From the NCBI GenBank assembly GCA_910579925.1, contig CAJTVY010000040.1, positions 1-34,068 of the forward strand: 34,068 nt of DNA, written 5' to 3'. How positions within the stretch are numbered: the first letter of the stretch is position 1; each line of letters opens with the position of its first letter. This DNA is from an uncultured Dorea sp. Its GTDB lineage: Bacteria; Bacillota; Clostridia; Lachnospirales; Lachnospiraceae. The position numbers were made by a program, and so were the translations under genes. Positions 1 through 6,796 of the stretch are shown here, piece by piece. The notes under the pieces are model-generated. The model ran no database searches. It was not told the DNA's origin and was given only the letters and a program-made list of their open reading frames with translations.

Positions 1-1
1 A

Positions 2-634
2 AGGAACCTGTTGACAGATTCCTTTGGATTTTTCCTTAAGTTTATGATGTTGGGTATTGTGGGCGGTCTTGGGGTTGACGGCCTTCTGGAGACGATCGGG
101 GTGAATTTTGTTGCAAATAGAAGTATGGCGATTTTCATTATGATTCTTCTGATCACCGGTGTTCTGGAGAGAAATGGTCTGCGGGAGGCGGCGACGGATC
201 TCATTAAGAAGGTCAAGGGTGCAACGGCGGGCAAGGTCGTAGCGGCTTATGGCATTATGCGAGGCGTTTTTGGAGCCTTTAACGTAGGATTCGGAGGTGT
301 GGCAGGATTTGTACGTCCGGTAGTACTTCCGATGGCTGAAGCTGCCGTAAAGAATCAGGGGCATGAGGCCAGAGAGGAACATGTGGAGGATATTAAGGGA
401 ATGGCGTCCGCCATGGAGAATATTACATGGTTCTTCTGGCAGGTACTTTTTGTAGGAGGTTCCGGCGGTATTCTGGTACAGAGTACGCTGGCTTCGTTAG
501 GCTATGAGGTGGAACTGATTGAGTTGGCGGCGGCAGAGATTCCGGTTGCGATTTTTGCGCTGTTTGTCGGTTGTACCATGACCCTTGTAACAGACAAGAG
601 ACTTACGAAGAAATACTATGGAGAAAATAAGTAG
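2..634 (+). CDS. DUF969 subunit of 5-oxoproline transporter (5' partial)
   Basis: This membrane protein is one of the two subunits of the DUF969/DUF979 system, annotated in this family as a 5-oxoproline (pyroglutamate) transporter. The frame is open to the left edge of the window. Family members begin with an extra membrane segment, so the TTG at 11 is probably internal and about 25-30 N-terminal residues are missing. Visible features are a hydrophobic stretch with ITGVLERNGLREAA, a glycine-rich loop (FGAFNVGFGGVAGFVRP) and two C-terminal membrane segments ending in a charged tail. It lies 15 bases before the DUF979 gene and is followed by two peptidases, one of which releases pyroglutamate, and this supports the substrate assignment. 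Transport itself is inferred from family naming and context. Confidence 0.85.
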   Translation, partial: RNLLTDSFGFFLKFMMLGIVGGLGVDGLLETIGVNFVANRSMAIFIMILLITGVLERNGLREAATDLIKKVKGATAGKVVAAYGIMRGVFGAFNVGFGGVAGFVRPVVLPMAEAAVKNQGHEAREEHVEDIKGMASAMENITWFFWQVLFVGGSGGILVQSTLASLGYEVELIELAAAEIPVAIFALFVGCTMTLVTDKRLTKKYYGENK

Positions 635-649
635 GAGGCGGGATGAGGA

Positions 650-1603
650 ATGGCTGATTTAAAATTTATACAGGTAAATGAAACATTGGGCGCAAACCTG
701 CTGAACATGGTGTGGGTATTTGTGGGCCTGATTGCGATCTATGCGGGGATTAAGAATCTCCTGGACAAAGAGAATCCGTCCAGGTATGGAACGGCGTTAT
801 TCTGGAGTTCCTTCGGTGTGGTATGCGCCTTTGGTACATGGCTTCCGGCGAAGGTTTCCGGTGTGCTGGTTATTGTGATGTGTCTTCCGCCAATTTTCAA
901 GAAGGTGAAAGTAGGGAAGGTTGATACGCCGTCAAAAGAGCATACGATCGAGCAGTATCAGAAGGTAGGAATGAAGATCTTCTTCCCGGCGGTCTGCGTT
1001 GGTATCTTTTCGCTGGTTTTTGCGTTTTTCAGTAATATCAGCTCTATGGTAGCGGTTACGCTTGGAGTTATTGTTGCAATAATCATTCTGATGATTTATA
1101 ATCCTAGTGAGAATAAACCGGTTGTGTTTTTAAAGGAGTCGGAGAGATTTCTTTCAATTATGGGACCTCTTTGTCTGCTCCCTCAGCTTCTTGGCTGTCT
1201 TGGCGGTGTGTTTACGGCTGCAGGCGTCGGGGACGTGGTTGCAAGTATCGTTGAGAAGATTGTCCCGAAGGGAAATGTGAATGTAGGAATTATTGTGTTT
1301 GCCATCGGTATGGCAATTTTTACCATGATTATGGGAAATGCCTTTGCGGCCATCACGGTCATTACTGTTGGGATTGGCGGTCCCTTCGTACTCGCATATG
1401 GGGCGGATCCGGTGATCATCGGTATGCTGGCTCTGACCTGTGGTTACTGCGGCACACTGTGTACGCCGATGGCGGCAAACTTTAATATCGTTCCGGTTGC
1501 GATCCTGAATATGAAGGATAGGTGGGGCGTTATCAAGAAACAGCTGGCTGTGGCTGCTATCATGCTGGTATTCCAGATCGGTTATATGATTATTTTCAAA
1601 TAG
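650..1603 (+). CDS. DUF979 subunit of 5-oxoproline transporter
   Basis: This is a 317-residue polytopic membrane protein of the DUF979 family, the partner of the DUF969 protein just upstream. About eight to nine hydrophobic segments can be seen, with a soluble loop near residues 85-105 that carries the KEHTIEQYQKVGMKIFFPA region. Conserved-looking membrane motifs are PQLLGCLGGVFTAAGVG (about 178-194) and MGNAFAAITVITVGIGGPF (about 228-246). The ATG at 650 follows AGGAGG with a normal spacing. Its job is inferred to be uptake of 5-oxoproline, which fits the pyroglutamyl-peptidase encoded at the end of the same gene run. The length is normal and no defects are seen. Confidence 0.88.
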   Translation: MADLKFIQVNETLGANLLNMVWVFVGLIAIYAGIKNLLDKENPSRYGTALFWSSFGVVCAFGTWLPAKVSGVLVIVMCLPPIFKKVKVGKVDTPSKEHTIEQYQKVGMKIFFPAVCVGIFSLVFAFFSNISSMVAVTLGVIVAIIILMIYNPSENKPVVFLKESERFLSIMGPLCLLPQLLGCLGGVFTAAGVGDVVASIVEKIVPKGNVNVGIIVFAIGMAIFTMIMGNAFAAITVITVGIGGPFVLAYGADPVIIGMLALTCGYCGTLCTPMAANFNIVPVAILNMKDRWGVIKKQLAVAAIMLVFQIGYMIIFK

Positions 1604-1646
1604 TTCCGGATGGTTTCCGGTAAGGGATGAGAAGAGATGAGAAGAG

Positions 1647-2636
1647 ATGTCGCATAATTTGGAGCGTGGCGCAAAGATTGTGGTTGAGAAATGGATGCGG
1701 GTGAAACCGTGGGATAGGCTTCTGATCGTTACGACTAGGGAACATGAAGAAGAGGCTGAAGTAATCCGGAGGTTTGCCGACGAATGGGTACATTCCGTGA
1801 ATACCCTGGTATTGGAAGATACGGGACGGCATGTAGGGGTGTTTTTTGACAGGAATGAGGAAGTGTTTGATCCGTATTCTGCCGTGATTGCCGCTACGGA
1901 TTACTCGCTGGTGACTACGAAGGCTGCGAAACGCGCAATACAGAAGCATAAGAAGTTCTTGTCTCTGCCGCTTTCCACCAATGACGGAAGGTCTATGCTG
2001 GAATATGATTTCATGATGATGGATACAAAGAAGAGCCGTCTGATGGCGAAAGTAATTATGAAGTATCTGCGTCACAGTAAGTTTATCCATGTGACAACTC
2101 CGGCAGGAACTGATCTTAAGGTGTATAAGGAGAACCGGAACCCGGGATTTTTTAATGGGGTAATCAAAGACGGGAAGGGGTATTCGTCTGCGAGTATTGA
2201 GGCCTATGTTTCCATTGAAGAGACGAAGACAACGGGAACTCTTGTGGTGGACGGTTCTTTCGGATATATCGGAAGGCCCGAAGAGCCTGTGACGGTTCTG
2301 TTTGAAAAAGGCAGGATTACGCAGATTGAGGAGAACCCTGCCGGGAAGCGCCTCAGACAGTATATGGAAGATTATCGGGATGACAGGATCTATATCGGGG
2401 GCGAGTTTGGAATCGGCCTGAACTCGTACTCTCAGTGCCTTGGGAACTGTTATATTGAGGATGAGTCGGCATACGGGACGTTTCATATCGGTCTGGGAAG
2501 GAACCTTGCTCTGGGAGGGCGGCAGAATGCCAGCGGACATTTTGACCTTGTGTGCCTGGATCCGGATATCTATACGGATAACCGACAGATTATGCAGCAG
2601 GGAAAGATTATCATACCGGAACCTGTAGTTTATTAG
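1647..2636 (+). CDS. M29-family aminopeptidase (leucyl aminopeptidase / AmpT-like)
   Basis: This 329-residue protein matches the thermophilic M29 metallo-aminopeptidase family, which removes N-terminal residues from peptides with a two-metal site. The C-terminal half carries candidate metal ligands: Glu253 in GGEFGIG, Glu271 in EDESAYGTFHIGLG, His280 in the same block, and His298/Asp300 in GHFD. The protein is shorter than the classical family members (about 400 residues), mainly at the N-terminus. Near-duplicate GATGAGAA units (1626-1645) precede the start and contain alternative ATGs at 1627 and 1637. The ATG at 1647 opens the reading frame used here. Placed between an oxoproline transporter and pyroglutamyl-peptidase, it probably digests imported or internal peptides. 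Peptide specificity cannot be read from the sequence. Confidence 0.85.
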   Translation: MSHNLERGAKIVVEKWMRVKPWDRLLIVTTREHEEEAEVIRRFADEWVHSVNTLVLEDTGRHVGVFFDRNEEVFDPYSAVIAATDYSLVTTKAAKRAIQKHKKFLSLPLSTNDGRSMLEYDFMMMDTKKSRLMAKVIMKYLRHSKFIHVTTPAGTDLKVYKENRNPGFFNGVIKDGKGYSSASIEAYVSIEETKTTGTLVVDGSFGYIGRPEEPVTVLFEKGRITQIEENPAGKRLRQYMEDYRDDRIYIGGEFGIGLNSYSQCLGNCYIEDESAYGTFHIGLGRNLALGGRQNASGHFDLVCLDPDIYTDNRQIMQQGKIIIPEPVVY

Positions 2637-2688
2637 CAGGCTGGATTTCCCACATTGTGGGCGTAAGATGACAGGAGGTAAGTAAGCG

Positions 2689-3333
2689 ATGAAAGTATTA
2701 GTGACAGGATTTGACCCTTTCGGGGGAGAGCCGGTGAATCCGGCGTTTGAAGCCGTGAAGCTGCTCCCGGACGAGATTGCGGGCGCAGAGATTGTGAAGC
2801 TTGAGATTCCCACCGTATTTTCTAAGAGCGGCCCGGCCGTGGAAGAAGGTATTCAGAAGTATGAGCCGGATGTGGTGATCAATGTGGGACAGGCAGGCGG
2901 ACGTTCCTGCGTCACCATTGAACAGGTGGCGATTAATCTGGCGGAGGCGCGTATTCCGGATAACGAAGGGGAACAGCCTTCTGACGAACCGCTTAAGAAG
3001 GACGGAGAGCCGGCATATTACGCAACGATTCCTGTGAAGGCAATCGTAAAGAATGTCCGGGATCACGGGATTCCGTGTCATATTTCTTACACGGCGGGGA
3101 CATATGTATGTAACAGTGTGATGTATAACGTGCTTCATATGGCAGCAAAGAAATATCCTCATATCCGCGCAGGGTTTATCCATGTACCATTTGCAGCGGA
3201 GCAGGCGGTGGAAAAACCGAACGGGACGCCGTTTATGTCGGTTCAGATGATTGCGAAGTCTCTGGAGTATGCGATTGAGGCGACGGTGAAGAATGATAAG
3301 GACATAGCGGGCGTGATGGGCGAGACTCATTAA
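2689..3333 (+). CDS. pcp: pyroglutamyl-peptidase I (pyrrolidone-carboxylate peptidase)
   Basis: This cytoplasmic cysteine peptidase (family C15) removes N-terminal pyroglutamate from peptides. The N-terminus MKVLVTGFDPFGGEPVNPA is the classic family signature. The catalytic triad is visible as Glu78 (GRSCVTIEQVAIN), Cys141 (GTYVCNSVMY) and His165 (GFIHVPF). At 214 residues it is full length. It starts behind AGGAGG at 2672-2677 and is the last gene of the transporter-aminopeptidase-Pcp run, closed by a strong terminator. Together the genes suggest salvage of pyroglutamyl peptides with handling of free 5-oxoproline. No oxoprolinase gene is visible in the window, so what happens to the product is unknown. 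Confidence 0.96.
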   Translation: MKVLVTGFDPFGGEPVNPAFEAVKLLPDEIAGAEIVKLEIPTVFSKSGPAVEEGIQKYEPDVVINVGQAGGRSCVTIEQVAINLAEARIPDNEGEQPSDEPLKKDGEPAYYATIPVKAIVKNVRDHGIPCHISYTAGTYVCNSVMYNVLHMAAKKYPHIRAGFIHVPFAAEQAVEKPNGTPFMSVQMIAKSLEYAIEATVKNDKDIAGVMGETH

Positions 3334-3339
3334 CCCCGG

Positions 3340-3388
3340 TTCCTCTGTTTACAGTACTTGTGTGAACTGTGGACAGAGGAATTTTTTT
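3340..3388 (+). terminator. rho-independent terminator after pcp
   Basis: The arms TTCCTCTGT (3340-3348) and ACAGAGGAA (3373-3381) pair perfectly. An inner ACAGT/ACTGT pairing extends the stem, and seven T residues follow (3382-3388). It begins seven bases after the pcp stop codon and separates the peptidase genes from the signalling cluster. Confidence 0.93.
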
Positions 3389-3418
3389 GATGGAATTGTA
3401 GTTTCTGTTTATAGAAGC

Positions 3419-3491
3419 GAATTTAAGTTACTGTTCATTCCTGGACCGTGCACTACGCTGCACGGTCACAGGCCATTACAGTACTGAATTT
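3419..3491. repeat. intergenic cruciform-forming palindrome, candidate dispersed repeat
   Basis: The core is a perfect 9-bp stem, GACCGTGCA (3444-3452) and TGCACGGTC (3459-3467), around a six-base loop CTACGC. Outside it, AATTTAAGTTACTGT pairs imperfectly with ACAGTACTGAATTT, making a long bulged hairpin of about 73 bases. There is no T-tract, so it is not a normal terminator. A hairpin with the same 9-bp stem and 6-base loop design lies at 15020-15043. I infer a small repeat family or structured RNA, but copies elsewhere in the genome cannot be checked here. Confidence 0.55.
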
Positions 3492-3503
3492 AAAACTGCT
3501 TTC

Positions 3504-3515
3504 AACGATATCGTT
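3504..3515. promoter_or_regulatory. perfect 12-bp palindrome, possible operator
   Basis: AACGATATCGTT is a perfect palindrome placed eight bases upstream of the -35 box of the signalling cluster promoter. This position suits an activator or response-regulator site. No regulator can be assigned from the sequence. Confidence 0.4.
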
Positions 3516-3523
3516 TGTCAGAC

Positions 3524-3552
3524 TTGATTTTATCTCTTCATTGCTTTATTAT
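3524..3552 (+). promoter_or_regulatory. sigma-A-type promoter for the signalling cluster
   Basis: TTGATT (3524-3529), a 17-base spacer and TATTAT (3547-3552) form a good vegetative promoter. The transcript would begin near 3560, about 47 bases before the receiver gene start, and include the AGGAGG ribosome site at 3591-3596. Confidence 0.65.
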
Positions 3553-3606
3553 ATATTTAACAGAGATTTGGGGGATTTCTGAGAGCAAATAGGAGGCTGT
3601 TAATTT

Positions 3607-3969
3607 ATGAAAAAACGTATTTTAGTTGTGGATGATGACGCAATGAATTTGATGTTGACGAAAAGGATCCTGGAAAAACAGTACGATGTGCTTCTTGCCG
3701 AGTCTGGAAGAGAGGCGCTTAATAGGATGAAAGGCGTAAAGATAGATCTGATTCTTCTTGATATTGCAATGCCGGAGATGAACGGTATTGAGACGTTTGA
3801 ACATATGAAAGAGATTGCGGCGGATATCCCGGTAATTTTTCTGACGGCATCCGGGTATGAGGATGACGTGATGAATGCGATCAGGCTAGGAGCTGCGAAT
3901 TATCTGAAGAAACCATTTTTCCCAAAAGAATTGATGAAGCGGGTTGCAAAGGAGCTTGATAAGGAATGA
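3607..3969 (+). CDS. stand-alone receiver-domain response regulator (CheY-like)
   Basis: This 120-residue protein is a single phospho-receiver domain with no output domain. The acidic pocket is Asp9-Asp10-Asp11 (VVDDD), the phospho-acceptor is Asp52 (LLDIAMPEMNG), the switch threonine is Thr80 (FLTAS) and the conserved lysine is Lys102 (LKKPF). It is preceded by AGGAGG and its stop codon overlaps the start of the next kinase gene (ATGA), so the two are translationally coupled. With no DNA-binding part it probably acts as a phosphate carrier or sink in a phosphorelay, or by protein contact. The likely donors are the two hybrid kinases that follow. This is an inference from gene order. Confidence 0.93.
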   Translation: MKKRILVVDDDAMNLMLTKRILEKQYDVLLAESGREALNRMKGVKIDLILLDIAMPEMNGIETFEHMKEIAADIPVIFLTASGYEDDVMNAIRLGAANYLKKPFFPKELMKRVAKELDKE

Positions 3970-6743
3970 GAACAGAAGTGCAGACAAGTAAACATCTGCT
4001 CCTGGCCCTTATCGTTTCGGTGTTCAGCGTGATGCTGACCATGCTGACGATAATCATGAAGTGGGAAATATGGATGGTTCCTCTGATCATTACAGGAATG
4101 TTCAGCGTATGGTTTTTCCACATTGGCAGGAGTGGTTCTGAGATATTTTATGAGAATTTGTGTGCAGGGCTTATACTGATCGAATTTTTTTTCTTTGGCG
4201 CACACAGGGGGATTATTTTTGATATTCCTGCTGTAGCGTGTATTATGATTCTTATTTTTTCTATGTTTGACAGGAAGCGGCTGTTATATATGACGGTCGC
4301 TTTGTATGTGCTGGAAATGTTGTACCATATTCTGCTTTTACGTTCGCTTGCGGCTGGACCCGAAGACCGGGTGATCATACGTCTGCTGGTTGGAGCCACA
4401 GTGGTTGCAGGCGGAGCGGCGATAGCGCGGTACCGGATTAATAAGAGGCTGGAAACAAGGATGAAGCATGAGATTACATTTGCCCAGCTGGAAACGGCGG
4501 GAAAGCAGAATGCGGTTTTCCTGTCGAATGTGTCCCATGAACTTAGAACCCCGATCAATATGGTAATCGGGATCAGCGAGGTTATGCAGGAAAAGGAGAT
4601 TTCTTCTGAGGCGCGCAAAGACCTCATGTCGATACAGATGGCAGGCAGGCGGCTGTCTAATCTGATCAATAATATGCTTGACTATACGGAGATCGTGGAG
4701 GGAACGCTTGCGCCGGCAAAGGAAGAGTACCGGTTTACTTCGGTGCTGAATGACGTGCTTACGATTATGGCCGTGCAGAACAGCAGGAGCCAGCTTGAGA
4801 TGGTGTTTGACATTGACCCGAAACTTCCGTCGGTTCTGATTGGGGATTCAGAAAAGATTTCTCATGTGCTAAAGATCCTGGTGGAGAATTCCATTAAGTT
4901 TACCGAGGAGGGCGGAATTAATGTCTGTGTTGAGTTCCGTCGGGAGAGTTATGGGATTAATCTGTGTATAGATATTTTCGATACTGGTATTGGCATGACA
5001 GATTCACAGATTACGCAGATGTATGACGATTTTTATCAGGCAGATTCGGGAAGCAGCCGTCTGGCAGGCGGGCTTGGGCTTGGGCTTCCCATTGCGAGAG
5101 GGCTGCTTCATGCGATGGGCGGTTTCATTCATTTTGTCGGCAAACGGACGGAAGGGCTTCAGGCACATATTACAATTCCCCAGGGGGTGGCGGACTATAC
5201 GCCCTGTATGGAGCTTGAACACGCCGATCAGATCTGTGTCGCATGCTATTTCAGGCCGGAAAAATATAGCTGTGACGAGGTCAGAAGTTATTATGACAGG
5301 CTGATCATGCATATGATGGAAGGGCTTGGCATAAAAGGATATCAGGCGCATAATTTTGAAGGGCTGATGAAACTGCAGCGTACATATAAACTGAGCCATG
5401 TCTTTATTGCTCAGGCGGAATATGAAGAGAATCGCACCTATTATGAAGAACTGGCGGGAAAACTTCGTGTGGTAGTGATTGGGGAACGAAGTTTTGCCTT
5501 GAACCAGGACAGTCGGCTTCTGGTGATCCGCAAGCCGTTTTCCGCTCTTTCAGTCGTGAATCTGCTGAACGGAGAGGTACGGGAAAATGGATTTAAAGAA
5601 GCGCAGATTGCAGGCCGCAAGCCGTTTTCCTGTGAGGGAGTCAGGGTTCTGGCCGTGGATGATGAAGAGATGAATCTGGTAGTTGCCAAGGGAGTCCTGG
5701 GTGGATATGGGATGCAGGTAGATACCTGTCTGAGCGGAAGAGAGGCAATCGAGCGATGCAGCAGAATTTCTTATGATATTGTCTTCCTGGATCATATGAT
5801 GCCAGGATTTGACGGTGTGGAAACACTGAAGCGTATCCGCGAGATGAATAATGGAATATACCGCGACCGGCCTGTAATTGCTCTGACTGCAAATACCATC
5901 AGCGGTGCCAGGGAAATGTTTAGGAACGAGGGATTTTCAGAATTTATTCCAAAACCTATTGAGCGCAGTGTTCTGGAGAGGGTGCTTCGAAAAGTACTGC
6001 CGGAAAATTCCATACATTATAGCGAGACTCCTGTGTTCCGGAATAGTCCTCTGGAAAGCGTGAAGCCTGTGCTTGCGAATTCAATATTCGAAAAAAAGAA
6101 AATTGCAATATCGGACATTGCAGCGGAGGAAAAAGAAGAAGTTATAATACCGGAAACAACGGTAGAGGAAGCTGCAATACCATATATTATTGGAGAAAAA
6201 GAGGAATCTGTGCCGCCGTACGAAGCAGAAGAAAAAGAAGAATCTGTGGGTGCAGTTTCAGATGAGACTTTTTCGGAAGATACGGATCCTCTGACTGTTA
6301 CCCTGGGAGGTGAAGACGGTCGGCAGGAAGATGATGATACAGAACCAGACGGATTTATGCCGGCTGGAGGCGGTACTGCAAACCATGGGGCTGCGTCTTA
6401 CACGGATCTTAAGCGTGTAGGAGTTAATGTAAAGACAGGCCTTGATTATTGCTGCGGTGATGAAGAGTTCTATATGGATATGCTGCGGATGTTTCAGTCA
6501 CAGAGTGCGGATAAAAAAGCAGAAATTATTTCCCTTTACGAGACTGCTAACTGGGCTGACTACGCTGTGAAGGTCCATGCATTAAAGAGTACGTCTCTTA
6601 CTATCGGCGCTGAACGTCTTTCCGCTTATGCGAAGCTTTTGGAACTTGCGGGGAAGAGGGAAGATGCGAAGTATATCCGCAAGAATCACGCTGAATTTCT
6701 GAAGATGTACGATGAAGTCTGTGAGGGTATCGCAGAATTGTAA
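3966..6743 (+). CDS. hybrid sensor histidine kinase with receiver and HPt domains
   Basis: This is a 925-residue membrane-bound phosphorelay kinase. Reading N to C: about six membrane segments (residues 8-155), a HisKA dimerisation domain with phospho-acceptor His191 (NVSHELRTPIN), and a catalytic ATPase domain with N-box ILVENSIKFT (about 303) and G-box GGLGLGLPIA (about 368). Then come a degenerate receiver-like region (about 421-537, ending KPFSALSVVNLLNG but lacking a clear phospho-Asp), a true receiver with Asp609 (FLDHMMPGFDG), an acidic linker with repeated EEKEE/EKEES units (about 690-805), and an HPt domain with His871 (VKVHALKSTS). It therefore holds the His-Asp-His steps of a phosphorelay in one chain. 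No extracellular sensor loop is obvious, so the signal may be sensed in the membrane. The start overlaps the upstream receiver gene. Confidence 0.93.
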   Translation: MRTEVQTSKHLLLALIVSVFSVMLTMLTIIMKWEIWMVPLIITGMFSVWFFHIGRSGSEIFYENLCAGLILIEFFFFGAHRGIIFDIPAVACIMILIFSMFDRKRLLYMTVALYVLEMLYHILLLRSLAAGPEDRVIIRLLVGATVVAGGAAIARYRINKRLETRMKHEITFAQLETAGKQNAVFLSNVSHELRTPINMVIGISEVMQEKEISSEARKDLMSIQMAGRRLSNLINNMLDYTEIVEGTLAPAKEEYRFTSVLNDVLTIMAVQNSRSQLEMVFDIDPKLPSVLIGDSEKISHVLKILVENSIKFTEEGGINVCVEFRRESYGINLCIDIFDTGIGMTDSQITQMYDDFYQADSGSSRLAGGLGLGLPIARGLLHAMGGFIHFVGKRTEGLQAHITIPQGVADYTPCMELEHADQICVACYFRPEKYSCDEVRSYYDRLIMHMMEGLGIKGYQAHNFEGLMKLQRTYKLSHVFIAQAEYEENRTYYEELAGKLRVVVIGERSFALNQDSRLLVIRKPFSALSVVNLLNGEVRENGFKEAQIAGRKPFSCEGVRVLAVDDEEMNLVVAKGVLGGYGMQVDTCLSGREAIERCSRISYDIVFLDHMMPGFDGVETLKRIREMNNGIYRDRPVIALTANTISGAREMFRNEGFSEFIPKPIERSVLERVLRKVLPENSIHYSETPVFRNSPLESVKPVLANSIFEKKKIAISDIAAEEKEEVIIPETTVEEAAIPYIIGEKEESVPPYEAEEKEESVGAVSDETFSEDTDPLTVTLGGEDGRQEDDDTEPDGFMPAGGGTANHGAASYTDLKRVGVNVKTGLDYCCGDEEFYMDMLRMFQSQSADKKAEIISLYETANWADYAVKVHALKSTSLTIGAERLSAYAKLLELAGKREDAKYIRKNHAEFLKMYDEVCEGIAEL

Positions 6744-6796
6744 AATTTCGATGTTCTCTCTGAGAGTATACACGGATTGAGAGGAGGAAACATTTC

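Noticed and set aside
1596..2813. 405-codon antisense open frame over the M29 peptidase
   Set aside because: It has no ribosome site or recognisable domain and mirrors a well-supported gene on the plus strand; GC-biased codons leave the opposite frame open.
2698..3330. 210-codon antisense frame over pcp
   Set aside because: Shadow of pcp, whose catalytic triad and start are clear.
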